From positions 331,360 through 395,359 of the forward strand of contig NZ_JAOWKY010000003.1 in assembly GCF_025751435.1 (NCBI RefSeq): DNA of 64,000 nt, written 5' to 3'. Made by a program: the position numbers and the translations under genes. Origin of the DNA: Albidovulum marisflavi (GTDB lineage: Bacteria > Pseudomonadota > Alphaproteobacteria > Rhodobacterales > Rhodobacteraceae). The notes under the pieces were generated by a model, which saw only the letters and a list, made by a program, of their open reading frames with translations, ran no database searches and was not told where the DNA came from. Positions 26,915 to 36,117 of the stretch are shown here, one piece after another; positions within the stretch are counted from its first letter, which is position 1; each line of letters starts with the position of its first letter.

Positions 26915-28321
26915 CTACTCCGGCGGCGGGCAGCGCGAGGGCCAGTCCGTCGCGCCGTGATAGGCATGCCCAAGCGCTAGGATTTCGGCATCGGCGCGAT
27001 GCGGGCCGATCAGCTGAATTCCGGTCGGAAGCCCCTGCGCGCCGAAACCCGCGGGGACGCAAAGCGACGGCAAGCCGATAAGGCTGACCGGGATCACCAC
27101 CTCCATCCAGCGGTGATAGGTGTCCATTTGGCGGCCCGCGATTTCTCGTGGCCAGCGCCAATCCGCGGGGAACGGCCAGACCTGCGCGGCAGGCAAGGCC
27201 AGAACGTCGAACCGGCTGAAAAGGCGGTGCGCCGCCGCATACCATTCCGAACGCGCAACCTGGGCCTGATAGACGCTTCGTGCCGCAAGGGTCTGTCCCT
27301 GCTCGATCTCCCATATCGTTTCGGGTTTCAGAAGCGCGCGCTTTGCTGGGTCTTCGTAGTGTGACCGCATCGCATTGCCGTTCAGCATTGCCCGAAGGGT
27401 TACCCAGCTGTCCCAGATCCGCTCGGCAGGGAAGGGGGGTGCCAGAGGTTCGATGATGGCACCCTGGTCTTCAAGCACGCTCAGCGCGCCCTCGCAGGCG
27501 TCCAGGAGCCCCGGTTCCATGGCATAGGCGCCGCCCCAATCAGCCAGCCAGCCGATGCGCAGGCCCTGGATCGGCCGCTCCAGGCGGTCAGCGAAGCTTT
27601 CCTTCGGCAGGCAGAAGGGTGTTTCGGGATTCGGCCCCGCGATCACCTCGAGTAGGCGGGCAAGGTCTTCGACGGTGCGCGCCATCGGGCCTGCGGTCGA
27701 CAGCGTGCTGAGGTACGTTTCGCCCGCTGCGTCATGCGGAACCCGACCGTAACTTGGCCGAAAACCGTAGACGTTGCAGAAGGCGGCCGGATTCCGCAGC
27801 GACCCCATCATGTCCGATCCATCGGCGACAGGAACCAGCCGCATGGCGAGCGCCGCAGCCGCCCCGCCAGAGGATCCGCCCGCCGAACGGCTTGTATCGT
27901 AGGGGTTCAGGGTGGTGCCGAACACCGGGTTGAAGCTGTGCGATCCCATGCCCCATTCGGGCACGTTCGTCTTGCCGATGAAGATCGCGCCGGCCGCTCT
28001 GAGCCGCGCGGCCAGAAGATCATCCTTCGCTGGCACATGATCGGCGAACAACGGCGATCCGTGGGTGGTTCGTAATCCTTGGGTTTCGGTCAGGTCCTTT
28101 ACGGCGAAGGGCAATCCATGCAGCCAGCCCCTGCGCGGGCCCTCGTCGGCCGCTTTCGCCTCTGCCATCAGGTCCTCGCGCGGACGTGGCGATACGATGG
28201 CGTTCACCTTGGGGTTCAGGGCTTCGATCCGATCAAGGAAGGCCGCCATGACCTCGGTTGCGGAAATGTCGCGGGCGGCAAGGCGGGCGGAAAGCCGTGT
28301 GGCAGTCAGATCGGTCAGCAT
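26915..28321 (-). CDS. Amidase signature-family amidase
   Basis: 468-residue amidase. The Ser-cisSer-Lys triad is visible as Lys in LPFAVKDLTE and the serines of SAGGSSGGAAAALA. The fold otherwise follows the AS family (GatA/amidase). It starts at the ATG at 28321, five bases after the stop of the upstream amidase, so the two are co-transcribed. It hydrolyses an unidentified amide. A link with the nitrile hydratase at 5.6 kb is possible in metabolism but not by operon. Confidence 0.88.
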   Translation of the reverse strand: MLTDLTATRLSARLAARDISATEVMAAFLDRIEALNPKVNAIVSPRPREDLMAEAKAADEGPRRGWLHGLPFAVKDLTETQGLRTTHGSPLFADHVPAKDDLLAARLRAAGAIFIGKTNVPEWGMGSHSFNPVFGTTLNPYDTSRSAGGSSGGAAAALAMRLVPVADGSDMMGSLRNPAAFCNVYGFRPSYGRVPHDAAGETYLSTLSTAGPMARTVEDLARLLEVIAGPNPETPFCLPKESFADRLERPIQGLRIGWLADWGGAYAMEPGLLDACEGALSVLEDQGAIIEPLAPPFPAERIWDSWVTLRAMLNGNAMRSHYEDPAKRALLKPETIWEIEQGQTLAARSVYQAQVARSEWYAAAHRLFSRFDVLALPAAQVWPFPADWRWPREIAGRQMDTYHRWMEVVIPVSLIGLPSLCVPAGFGAQGLPTGIQLIGPHRADAEILALGHAYHGATDWPSRCPPPE

Positions 28322-28325
28322 CGGA

Positions 28326-29765
28326 TCACAGGGCGATAGAGGGGCGGCGATGTGCCCAGGGGCGGGCGGCTTCAAGTTCGGCGCAAAGCGACATCAGTTC
28401 CTCGTCGGCGCCGAAACGGGCGGCAAGATGAATGCCTAAGGGCAAGCCCTCGTCGTTCCATACCAAGGGAACCGAGGCGGCGGGCTGGCCCGAAGCGTTG
28501 AAGGCGGCACAGAAGGGTGAATAGTCGAAGACCATGCCGGGGCCCGTCCGGAAATGCACGAAGTCACGCTCCGTATGGGCAAAGCGGCCGATCTTGGCCG
28601 GGGGCTCTGCAAGCGTCGCGGTCAAGAGTATGTCCCAGGGCTGGAAAAATGCCGCAAGCTCACGCCCAAAGGCGTGGATCTTGCCCACAGCCGCCAGGTA
28701 ATCGGCGCCCGATAGGGTCGCGGCATGGTCGATGGCCCCCAACGCAAGGTCTTCCACTTCCCCCGGTTCAAGCGGATGCCCGCGCGCGGCGCATTTCGCC
28801 CGGATCGACAGAGCCGTGCCGCAGGCGACGATGTCGGTCCACGCCCGCATCATGCCCGTGATGTCGGTGTAGGGCCGCGCCGGTTCGACCTGGTGGCCAA
28901 GGTCGTCCAGCAGGCGGGCGGCATCGTGAACGGCGGCGCGGCAATCCTCGTGGATCGGGCGGCCATCCAGCATGGTGTCGCACAGCGCCACGCGCAGCCG
29001 GCGTGGTGGACGCTGAATCGCGGCGAGGTGACCGGCGCCAAGCGGTGGCGCCCAATAGGGGGCGCCAAGGTCCGCACCGGCACAGGCGTCGTGAAATGCC
29101 GCCGCATCTCGGACCGACCGCGTCAGAAAGCCGTCAATCGCCATGCCGGCCCAACCTTCGCCGACATAGGGGCCGTCGGGTAACCGCGCGCGGGTCGCCT
29201 TGAACCCGAAGAGGCCACAGGAAGACGCCGGGATCCGCACCGATCCACCGCCGTCCGAGCCATGCGCGGCGGCCACGATCCCGGCGGCAACGGCTGCGCC
29301 GGCACCCCCCGACGATCCGCCGGGCGTTCTGGATAGATCCCAAGGGTTCCGTGTTGGGCCGCCATAAACAGCCGATTCCGTCGCCGGACCCACGCCCCCC
29401 TCGGGTGCGGTCGTCCGGCCGAAGGCCACGATACCGGTTGCGCGGATCCGGTCCCAGATCGCGCTATCCACCGGATAGCTCGTGTTCGCGAAAAGCCGCG
29501 ACCCGTTGTGCGAGGGAAAATCCACGGCCTCGCAACCCAGGTCCTTCAGAAGGAAGGGCACGCCGCGAAAGGGCCCGTCCGGCAGTCCCCGGCGTATCGC
29601 ATCCCGCGCGGCGCCTTCCTGCACCAGGACCACCGCGTTCAGCGCGGGATCAAGCTGTTCGACCTTGCTCAGCGCCGCGTCAAGGAGTTCTTCCGCGCTG
29701 GTCTGTCCGTTCTCGACAAGCGCGGCAAGGCCCGTTGCGTCATGTTCGGCATAGTCTGCTAGCAT
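28326..29765 (-). CDS. Amidase signature-family amidase
   Basis: 479-residue amidase with the AS-family catalytic lysine in VPFLLKDLG and the glycine-serine loop [14 protein letters not shown]. It resembles amidases of the 6-aminohexanoate-cyclic-dimer hydrolase group more than GatA, but I cannot fix the substrate. A CAGGAG ribosome site precedes the ATG at 29765. First gene of the amidase pair, divergent from clpP. The paired amidases are dissimilar in sequence, so they are not a recent tandem duplication. Confidence 0.87.
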   Translation of the reverse strand: MLADYAEHDATGLAALVENGQTSAEELLDAALSKVEQLDPALNAVVLVQEGAARDAIRRGLPDGPFRGVPFLLKDLGCEAVDFPSHNGSRLFANTSYPVDSAIWDRIRATGIVAFGRTTAPEGGVGPATESAVYGGPTRNPWDLSRTPGGSSGGAGAAVAAGIVAAAHGSDGGGSVRIPASSCGLFGFKATRARLPDGPYVGEGWAGMAIDGFLTRSVRDAAAFHDACAGADLGAPYWAPPLGAGHLAAIQRPPRRLRVALCDTMLDGRPIHEDCRAAVHDAARLLDDLGHQVEPARPYTDITGMMRAWTDIVACGTALSIRAKCAARGHPLEPGEVEDLALGAIDHAATLSGADYLAAVGKIHAFGRELAAFFQPWDILLTATLAEPPAKIGRFAHTERDFVHFRTGPGMVFDYSPFCAAFNASGQPAASVPLVWNDEGLPLGIHLAARFGADEELMSLCAELEAARPWAHRRPSIAL

Positions 29766-29954
29766 GTCGGCTCCTGAGAATGGATGCCGATACACTGGCG
29801 GCAATTGATGCCGAATGCCAGCGCGACGCGAGCGCCCGCTTCACATCGAAGCGCGTGCAGACCGGCAGCCCTTGCAGCCCCCGGCACGCGCAACTAAGAC
29901 TCGGTCAAGGAATTCAGGACAAGACTTCCCCGGCAACAGCAAGAGGCAGGACGG

Positions 29955-30590
29955 ATGAAGGACCCCATTGATCTTTACATGAACACGCTCGTGCCGATGG
30001 TCGTCGAGCAGACCTCGCGCGGGGAGCGGGCCTACGACATCTTTTCGCGCCTCCTGAAAGAGCGGATCATCTTTCTGTCCGGTCCGGTTCACGACGGCAT
30101 GTCCACGCTGATCTGCGCGCAGCTTCTGTTCCTTGAGGCGGAAAATCCCTCGAAGGAAATCGCGATGTACATCAACTCGCCCGGTGGCGTGGTGACGTCC
30201 GGCCTGTCGATCTACGACACGATGCAGTACATCCGTCCGAAGGTTTCGACGCTGGTTATCGGGCAGGCCGCATCAATGGGATCGCTGCTGCTGACGGCGG
30301 GCGAAAAGGGCATGCGCTTCTCGCTTCCCAACAGCCGGGTCATGGTTCACCAGCCATCGGGCGGCTATCAGGGCCAGGCGACGGATATCATGATCCATGC
30401 GCAGGAAACCCAGAAGCTGAAGAACCGGCTGAACGAGATCTACCACAAGCATACCGGCAAACCGGTCAAGGATGTGGAAGCGGCTCTGGAGCGCGACAAC
30501 TTCATGTCGGCGGAAGAGGCGAAGGACTGGGGTCTGATCGACGAGATTCTCTCCAGCCGTGACAAGGGAACGGATGAGCCGAAGTCGTGA
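29955..30590 (+). CDS. clpP: ATP-dependent Clp protease proteolytic subunit
   Basis: 211-residue serine protease with the triad Ser107 (GQAASMGS), His132 (VMVHQPSGG) and Asp181 ([10 protein letters not shown]). It forms the tetradecameric barrel that works with ClpX and ClpA to degrade cytoplasmic proteins. Followed by clpX, the usual pairing. Confidence 0.98.
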   Translation: MKDPIDLYMNTLVPMVVEQTSRGERAYDIFSRLLKERIIFLSGPVHDGMSTLICAQLLFLEAENPSKEIAMYINSPGGVVTSGLSIYDTMQYIRPKVSTLVIGQAASMGSLLLTAGEKGMRFSLPNSRVMVHQPSGGYQGQATDIMIHAQETQKLKNRLNEIYHKHTGKPVKDVEAALERDNFMSAEEAKDWGLIDEILSSRDKGTDEPKS

Positions 30591-30596
30591 CATTGT

Positions 30597-30617
30597 TTCC
30601 TGCCGTCAGGGCAGGAA
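30597..30617 (+). other. Hairpin between clpP and clpX
   Basis: TTCCTGCC (30597-30604) pairs perfectly with GGCAGGAA (30610-30617) around a 5-base loop, a few bases after the clpP stop. It is followed by AGGGCGATTTCG, not a T-run. It may be an attenuator or mRNA-processing hairpin setting the clpP:clpX ratio. Confidence 0.5.
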
Positions 30618-30719
30618 GGGCGATTTCGCATTGTGATGATGGTGGGGCTGGCCTAGTCTTAAGGAACAGGGCAGCTTCTGGAATACACGGGAAGCCCGGC
30701 TGGGCCTCAGAGGATGACG

Positions 30720-31985
30720 ATGGCGAACAATTCAGGCGGCGAAAGCAAGAACACCCTCTACTGTTCGTTCTGCGGAAAGTCGCAGCACGAGGTGCGCAAG
30801 CTCATCGCCGGTCCGACCGTTTTCATCTGCGATGAATGCGTCGAACTGTGCATGGACATCATCCGCGAGGAATCGAAGACCACGGGGCTAAAGTCCTCGG
30901 ACGGCGTGCCAACGCCGCGCGACATCTGCAAGGTTCTGGATGACTACGTGATCGGACAGGAGCACGCAAAGCGCGTGCTGTCGGTCGCGGTGCACAACCA
31001 CTACAAGCGCCTCGCCCATGCGACGAAGTCCGCGGACATCGAGCTTGCCAAGTCGAACATCCTGCTGATCGGCCCCACGGGCTGCGGCAAGACGCTGCTG
31101 GCGCAGACGCTGGCCCGTATCCTGGACGTGCCCTTCACGATGGCCGACGCCACGACGCTGACCGAGGCGGGCTATGTCGGCGAGGATGTCGAGAACATCA
31201 TCCTCAAGCTTCTTCAGGCATCCGAATACAACGTCGAACGCGCGCAGCGCGGTATCGTCTACATCGACGAGGTCGACAAGATCACGCGCAAGTCCGACAA
31301 CCCCTCCATCACGCGCGACGTGTCGGGCGAGGGCGTGCAGCAGGCGCTCCTGAAGATCATGGAGGGCACCGTCGCCTCGGTCCCGCCGCAGGGGGGCCGC
31401 AAGCATCCGCAGCAGGAATTCTTGCAGGTGGACACGACCAACATCCTTTTCATCTGCGGCGGCGCCTTCGCGGGGCTTGAAAAGATCATCGCGCAGCGTG
31501 GCAAGGGGACCGCGATCGGCTTCGGCGCCGAGGTCAAGGACCCCGAGGCGCGCGGCGCCGGCGAACTTTTCATGGAACTCGAACCGGAGGATCTGCTGAA
31601 ATTCGGCCTGATCCCCGAGTTCGTCGGCCGACTGCCGGTCATCGCCACGCTGACCGATCTGGACGAGGCGGCGCTGGTATGCATCCTGACCGAGCCGAAG
31701 AATGCGCTGGTCAAGCAGTACCAGCGTCTGTTCGATATCGAGGGCGTAAAGCTGACCTTCACCAGCGATGCGCTGACAGCGATCGCCAAGCGCGCGATCA
31801 AGCGCAAGACGGGCGCGCGTGGCCTTCGGTCGATCATGGAGGATATCCTTCTCGACACCATGTTCGAACTGCCGGGAATGGCTTCGGTGGAAGAGGTCGT
31901 GGTGAACGAGGAATCGGTGGACAAGGGCGCAAAGCCGCTGCTGATCCATTCGGAACCGAAGAAGGGATCCGCCTCGGCTGGCTGA
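30720..31985 (+). CDS. clpX: ATP-dependent Clp protease ATP-binding subunit ClpX
   Basis: About 421 residues: N-terminal zinc-binding domain (YCSFCGKS and CDECVELC), Walker A GPTGCGKT, Walker [10 protein letters not shown], pore loop [10 protein letters not shown] and the C-terminal AAA+ lid with [17 protein letters not shown]. It unfolds tagged substrates for ClpP. I prefer the ATG at 30720 (giving MANNSGG, with GAGG seven bases upstream) to the in-frame ATG at 30714. Confidence 0.98.
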   Translation: MANNSGGESKNTLYCSFCGKSQHEVRKLIAGPTVFICDECVELCMDIIREESKTTGLKSSDGVPTPRDICKVLDDYVIGQEHAKRVLSVAVHNHYKRLAHATKSADIELAKSNILLIGPTGCGKTLLAQTLARILDVPFTMADATTLTEAGYVGEDVENIILKLLQASEYNVERAQRGIVYIDEVDKITRKSDNPSITRDVSGEGVQQALLKIMEGTVASVPPQGGRKHPQQEFLQVDTTNILFICGGAFAGLEKIIAQRGKGTAIGFGAEVKDPEARGAGELFMELEPEDLLKFGLIPEFVGRLPVIATLTDLDEAALVCILTEPKNALVKQYQRLFDIEGVKLTFTSDALTAIAKRAIKRKTGARGLRSIMEDILLDTMFELPGMASVEEVVVNEESVDKGAKPLLIHSEPKKGSASAG

Positions 31986-31991
31986 GGCGGT

Positions 31992-32010
31992 ATCGATATT
32001 CGATCTTTTT
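31992..32010 (+). terminator. Short intrinsic terminator after clpX
   Basis: ATCGA (31992-31996) pairs with TCGAT (32000-32004), followed by C and five T residues (32006-32010), seven bases after the clpX stop. The stem is short and AT-rich but the position and T-run fit an intrinsic terminator. Confidence 0.5.
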
Positions 32011-32184
32011 GCGCGAAACCACGGCGTCTGGCATGTCCCGGCGCCGTCGTTTTGATTCGCTTCCGGCTTGATGATCCGGGGCTTGCGGCCCTAAGGGGGC
32101 GGTGAACACCCGGACCGCTCCCTTGGCTCTGGACCTCGCCGTGCCCTGCGCTATAAGGGGGCAGGTCGTCCCGGAGGTTGCCCA

Positions 32185-32559
32185 ATGAAATTCCTGCTGC
32201 GTCTCTTGACCTGGTGGAACAGCCAGACGCTCAACACGCAAGTCTACACATGGCGCAAGGGCGTGAAAGTGGGCGAGGATGCCGAGGGCAACGTGTTCTA
32301 CCAGACACGCGACGGCAAGCGGCGTTGGGTCATCTACAACGGCGAATCCGAGGCTAGCCGCGTATCGCCGGATTGGCACGGCTGGCTGCACCACACCTGG
32401 GATCAGCCGCCGACCGAAAAGGCCCTGCCGCACAAGGCATGGGAAAAGCCGCACCAGGAAAACCTGACCGGCACCGACGCGTCCTACGCACCGCCGGGTT
32501 CGATCCGCCGCGCGGCGCCCGCCGAGCGTCGGGACTACGAGGCCTGGGTGCCGGAATAA
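32185..32559 (+). CDS. NADH:ubiquinone oxidoreductase accessory subunit NDUFA12 family
   Basis: 124-residue protein of the NDUFA12/B17.2 family, an accessory subunit of respiratory complex I shared by alphaproteobacteria and mitochondria. Conserved features include [31 protein letters not shown] and the late HQENLTGT. It sits just ahead of mlaD, the standard Rhodobacterales arrangement. Confidence 0.95.
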   Translation: MKFLLRLLTWWNSQTLNTQVYTWRKGVKVGEDAEGNVFYQTRDGKRRWVIYNGESEASRVSPDWHGWLHHTWDQPPTEKALPHKAWEKPHQENLTGTDASYAPPGSIRRAAPAERRDYEAWVPE

Positions 32560-32560
32560 G

Positions 32561-33028
32561 ATGGCCGAGAATACCGCAGAGGTTCTGACAGGCGCCGCCG
32601 TTCTGGCAGCGGCCCTTGGTTTCCTGGTCTACGCGGGCCAGGGCAGCGGCTTGGCCCCGACAAGTGGCAGCTATGAGCTGAAGGCAAGCTTTCGATCGGT
32701 CGAAGGGATTTCCGTCGGCACCGACGTCCGGCTTGCCGGCGTCAAGGTCGGAACGGTGACGAGCCTTTCGCTGAACCCGCAGACCTTCTTCGCGGATGCC
32801 ACGATCCTGGTTCAGGACGGCATCGTTCTGCCTGACGATAGTGCGATCCTGATAAGTTCCGAGGGCCTGCTTGGCGGATCCTTCGTCGAGCTTCAGCCCG
32901 GCGGCAGCTTCGAAAACTTTGGCCCCGGGGACGAGATCGAGGACACGCAGGGCGCGATCAGCGTCGTGAACCTCCTGTCCAAGTTCGTCGCCAACGGCTC
33001 GGGCGGCGATGCGGGGACGGAGCAGTGA
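32561..33028 (+). CDS. mlaD: MlaD-type outer-membrane lipid asymmetry protein (MCE domain)
   Basis: 155-residue protein with one N-terminal membrane anchor (about residues 6-25) and a single MCE domain (YELKASFRSVEGISVGTDVRLAGVKVGTV, through SEGLLGGSFVELQPGG). MlaD hexamers carry phospholipids across the periplasm for the MlaFEDB transporter. The rest of the mla operon is not here. It starts one base after the NDUFA12 gene and overlaps the next gene by four bases. Confidence 0.9.
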   Translation: MAENTAEVLTGAAVLAAALGFLVYAGQGSGLAPTSGSYELKASFRSVEGISVGTDVRLAGVKVGTVTSLSLNPQTFFADATILVQDGIVLPDDSAILISSEGLLGGSFVELQPGGSFENFGPGDEIEDTQGAISVVNLLSKFVANGSGGDAGTEQ

Positions 33029-33399
33029 GGCTTCGCGCCCTTGCCCTTCTGTGCCTGCTGGCCCAACCGGCCGCCGCGCAAGAGGCATCCGATGCCCCCG
33101 GTGCGATCCTTCGCGCCTTGGACAAGGTTTCGGGGCAGGCGCAGGACATTGAGGTGCATAACGGCGAAAGCGCCTTTTTCGGCTGGATCGAGATCACGCT
33201 GAGCGCTTGTCGATACCCGACCGGGGATCCGACCTCGGATGCGTTCGCGCATGTTTCCGTGTTCGACACGACCGCGCAGGTCACGGCATTCGACGGCTGG
33301 ATGATCGCTTCAAGCCCCGCGCTTTCGGCGCTTGACCATCCCCGCTACGACGTCTGGGTGCTGCGTTGCCTGATCCCGGCGACCAGCTCCGACGGCTGA
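33025..33399 (+). CDS. DUF2155-domain periplasmic protein
   Basis: 124-residue exported protein with signal peptide MRLRALALLCLLAQPAAAQ and the DUF2155 core: alpha/beta segment ILRALDKVSGQAQDIEV, FGWIEITLSACRYP, and the closing YDVWVLRCLIP. The two cysteines (about residues 62 and 115) are conserved and may pair. Start codon is GTG, overlapping the mlaD stop as GTGA. The 3' end overlaps the convergent aat gene by 55 bp. Function unknown. Confidence 0.9.
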   Translation: MRLRALALLCLLAQPAAAQEASDAPGAILRALDKVSGQAQDIEVHNGESAFFGWIEITLSACRYPTGDPTSDAFAHVSVFDTTAQVTAFDGWMIASSPALSALDHPRYDVWVLRCLIPATSSDG

Positions 33400-33986
33400 G
33401 GGGTTCGGGGCGCCGCAAAATCCGCTTCGCCGACCAGGGCGCGGCCTAACCTGCGGCGGTAGTCCGACCGTGAAATTTCGACCGCGCCCATGGACGCCAG
33501 GTGCGGCGTGAGGAACTGCGTATCGAACAGCGTGAAGCCCGCATTGACCAGGCGATCCACCAGGTAGGCCAGTGCGATCTTGGATCCGCCCGTGCGGGCG
33601 GAAAACATGCTTTCCCCGAAATAGGCGCGTCCCAAGGTGATGCCGAAGACGCCCCCCGCGAGCGCGCCCTTCTGCCAGACCTCAAGGCTGTGGGCGTGAC
33701 CCGCTTTGAAGAGTTCGTCATAGAGTTGAATGAGTTCGGCGTTGATCCAGGTTTCAGGCCTGTTCGCGCAAGCACCGACCACCTCGCGGAATGCCGTGTC
33801 TGTTCGGATTTCGTAGTCCGCCCGCAAAATCTGGCGACAGAGCGTTCTGGAAACGTGGAAGCGTTCCAAGGGGAAGATGCCGCGAAAGCGGGGATCGACC
33901 CAATGAAGCGTGTCGGCGTTACGGCCTTCGGCCATCGGGAAGATGCCCCGCGCGTATCCCGAAAGCATCATTTCGGCCGTCAGCAT
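33345..33986 (-). CDS. aat: Leucyl/phenylalanyl-tRNA--protein transferase
   Basis: 213-residue N-end-rule enzyme that adds Leu or Phe to N-terminal Arg/Lys for ClpAP degradation. Conserved motifs are YARGIFPMAEG, WVDPRFRGIFPLERFHVSRTL, THE HAHSLEVW segment, GGVFGITLGRAYFGESMF and DTQFLTPHLASMGAVEI. Its 3' end overlaps DUF2155 by 55 bp. It follows accC on the same strand with a strong hairpin between them. Confidence 0.95.
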   Translation of the reverse strand: MLTAEMMLSGYARGIFPMAEGRNADTLHWVDPRFRGIFPLERFHVSRTLCRQILRADYEIRTDTAFREVVGACANRPETWINAELIQLYDELFKAGHAHSLEVWQKGALAGGVFGITLGRAYFGESMFSARTGGSKIALAYLVDRLVNAGFTLFDTQFLTPHLASMGAVEISRSDYRRRLGRALVGEADFAAPRTPQPSELVAGIRQRSTQTS

Positions 33987-34018
33987 TCTGCCCCTCCGCT
34001 CCGGCGTCGGGCGCCGGG

Positions 34019-34042
34019 GATCCGGGGGTCGCCCCCCGGATC
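34019..34042 (-). terminator. 10-bp hairpin between accC and aat
   Basis: GATCCGGGGG (34019-34028) pairs perfectly with CCCCCGGATC (34033-34042) across a 4-base loop, just after the accC stop on the minus strand. It lacks a T-run, so it may reduce rather than abolish read-through into aat. Confidence 0.55.
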
Positions 34043-34046
34043 GGCG

Positions 34047-35399
34047 TCAGCCGTAGTGTGCGGCCAGCCACTTCTCCAGCCAGTGGATCGAGTAGTCGCC
34101 TTTCTGGATGTCGGCCTCTGCCAGAAGCGCGTGGAACAGCGGCACGGTCGTTTCTACTCCCTGACCGTCCACGATCAGCTCTGACAACGCCCGCTTGAGC
34201 CGTGCGAGCGCTTCGGGGCGGTCGCGGCCATGAACGATCAGCTTGCCGATCAGGCTGTCGTAGTAGGACGGGATCGTATAGCCGTCGTAAAGGGCCGAAT
34301 CCATGCGAACACCCAGCCCGCCCGGCGCGTGGAACTGAGTGATCTTTCCGGGCCGGGGCGCGAAGTCGGGAACCTTTTCGGCGTTGATGCGCACTTCGAT
34401 CGCATGGCCCCGCACCTTGAGGTCCTCTTGGCGGAACTCCATCGGCAAGCCAGCCGCGACGCGGATCTGTTCGCGCACCAGATCGACGTCAAAGATCGCC
34501 TCGGTGACCGGGTGTTCCACCTGAAGCCGGGTGTTCATCTCGATGAAGTAGAACTCGCCGTCCTCGTACAGGAACTCGATGGTGCCGGCGCCGATATAGT
34601 TGATCTTGGCGACGGCGTCGGCACAGATCTGACCGATCCTTGCGCGGGTCTCGGCGTCGATCACCGGCCCGGGCGCCTCCTCGAAAACCTTCTGGTGGCG
34701 GCGCTGCAGCGAGCAGTCGCGTTCGCCCAGATGCACCGCCTTGCCCTTGCCGTCGCCGAAGACCTGGATCTCGATGTGGCGCGGCCTCTGCAGGTATTTC
34801 TCGATATAGACCTCGTCGTTGCCGAAGGCGGCCTTCGCCTCGCTGCGCGCGGTACGGAATGCGACTTCAAGCTCGTCTTCGGTTCGCGCGACCTTCATGC
34901 CGCGCCCGCCGCCGCCCGCGGTGGCCTTGATGATGACGGGATAACCGATCTCGGCCGCGACCTTCTTTGCAGCGGCAGTATCAGCCACGCCGCCATCGGA
35001 TCCCGGCACGACCGGAATGCCAAGGCGCTTGGCGGTGTCCTTGGCGGTGATCTTGTCCCCCATGATGCGGATATGTTCCGCAGATGGGCCGATAAAGGTG
35101 ATCCCGTGATCCTCCAGGATCTGGACGAAGCCGGCGTTCTCGGACAGGAAACCGTATCCGGGATGGATCGCCTGGGCCCCCGTGATCTCGCAGGCGGACA
35201 CGATCGCGGGGATCGAAAGGTAGCTTTGCGAAGACGGGTTCGGCCCGATGCAGACGCTTTCGTCGGCCATACGGACATGCATCGCGTCGGCATCGGCGAC
35301 CGAGTGAACGGCGACCGATTTGATCCCCATTTCCTTGCAGGCGCGGATCACCCTAAGCGCGATCTCGCCGCGGTTGGCGATCAGGATTTTATCGAACAT
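34047..35399 (-). CDS. accC: Acetyl-CoA carboxylase biotin carboxylase subunit
   Basis: 450-residue ATP-grasp enzyme that carboxylates biotin on AccB. Start [23 protein letters not shown]-binding [12 protein letters not shown], catalytic [21 protein letters not shown] and [14 protein letters not shown] are all canonical. The ATG at 35399 has GAGG five bases upstream; a GTG at 35402 is the only alternative. It follows accB by seven bases. Confidence 0.98.
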   Translation of the reverse strand: MFDKILIANRGEIALRVIRACKEMGIKSVAVHSVADADAMHVRMADESVCIGPNPSSQSYLSIPAIVSACEITGAQAIHPGYGFLSENAGFVQILEDHGITFIGPSAEHIRIMGDKITAKDTAKRLGIPVVPGSDGGVADTAAAKKVAAEIGYPVIIKATAGGGGRGMKVARTEDELEVAFRTARSEAKAAFGNDEVYIEKYLQRPRHIEIQVFGDGKGKAVHLGERDCSLQRRHQKVFEEAPGPVIDAETRARIGQICADAVAKINYIGAGTIEFLYEDGEFYFIEMNTRLQVEHPVTEAIFDVDLVREQIRVAAGLPMEFRQEDLKVRGHAIEVRINAEKVPDFAPRPGKITQFHAPGGLGVRMDSALYDGYTIPSYYDSLIGKLIVHGRDRPEALARLKRALSELIVDGQGVETTVPLFHALLAEADIQKGDYSIHWLEKWLAAHYG

Positions 35400-35406
35400 C
35401 ACCGCC

Positions 35407-35910
35407 TCACTCGATGATCAGGAGGGGTGCTCCGAACTCGACGGGCGTTCCGTCCTCGACCAGGATGCGCTTCACTGTTCCGGCGCGGGGGGCCGGGATG
35501 TGGTTCATGGTCTTCATCGCCTCGATGATCAGGACGGTCTGGCCTTCCTTGACCTGCGCTCCGATCGCAACGAACGGATCCGCGCCCGGTTCGGGGGAAA
35601 GGTAGGCCGTGCCCACCATGGGCGATGTCACCGCGCCCGGATGGCTGGCCGGGTCGCCACCAGCCGCAGGCGCGGCAGAGGCGGCGGGGGCGGCTGCCGC
35701 AGGGGCAGCGGCCGCAGGCGCGGCGACCGCAACTGGCGCCGCGTGATAGGCGGGGGCGGCGGGGGCCGCGTATTTCGACACCTTCACGTTCAGACTGTCG
35801 TGTTCGCCGAACTCGCGCTTGACGCTCAGTTCGGCAAGGTCGTTCTTGTTCAGAAGCTCCGCCAGGGCCTGGATGAAGGCCACATCGCTTTCGTGCGGGG
35901 TTTTGCTCAT
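35407..35910 (-). CDS. accB: Biotin carboxyl carrier protein of acetyl-CoA carboxylase
   Basis: 167-residue carrier. An N-terminal targeting region is followed by a long Ala/Pro linker (about residues 48-85) and the biotinyl domain with the acceptor lysine in EAMKTMN. The start at 35910 follows a GAGG site and matches AccB N-termini; the open frame upstream does not. Part of accBC, first step of fatty-acid synthesis. Confidence 0.97.
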   Translation of the reverse strand: MSKTPHESDVAFIQALAELLNKNDLAELSVKREFGEHDSLNVKVSKYAAPAAPAYHAAPVAVAAPAAAAPAAAAPAASAAPAAGGDPASHPGAVTSPMVGTAYLSPEPGADPFVAIGAQVKEGQTVLIIEAMKTMNHIPAPRAGTVKRILVEDGTPVEFGAPLLIIE

Positions 35911-36042
35911 TGCCGTCCTCGATCGGTCCTGTCTGACCACCCGTATTTCCACGCGGGGCCAACCTTGTCCAGCCGCTTATACGCGCGCGTGGGCGCCGTG
36001 GCTAGGTTAGATGGCTGATGAATGCGGGTCGCGCGGTCCTGC

Positions 36043-36055
36043 GTAAAAATTTTAC
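36043..36055. promoter_or_regulatory. Perfect palindrome GTAAAA-A-TTTTAC before preT
   Basis: A 13-bp symmetric AT-rich sequence in otherwise GC-rich DNA, 62 bp upstream of the preT ATG. It has the look of a dimeric-repressor operator or a promoter-linked element. The cognate regulator is not identifiable from sequence alone; the RutR-type protein at 38,877 is a candidate but its known motif differs. Confidence 0.35.
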
Positions 36056-36117
36056 CGCTTGATAAAAAACAGATTCGGTGTCAGCGTCTTTCTCAAGAAA
36101 CAAAGGGGGAGGCCGCG

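Noticed and set aside
29871..29899. CTTGCA-N17-CTAAGA before clpP as a heat-shock promoter
   Set aside because: The -35 part is similar to the RpoH consensus but the -10 part is poor; too weak to annotate.
32354..33088. 244-residue minus-strand frame opposite NDUFA12 and mlaD
   Set aside because: Shadow of two well-recognised genes with coupled starts.
35933..35939. CTGACCA as a RutR half-site before preT
   Set aside because: No matching inverted arm at the right spacing and it lies closer to the accB start.
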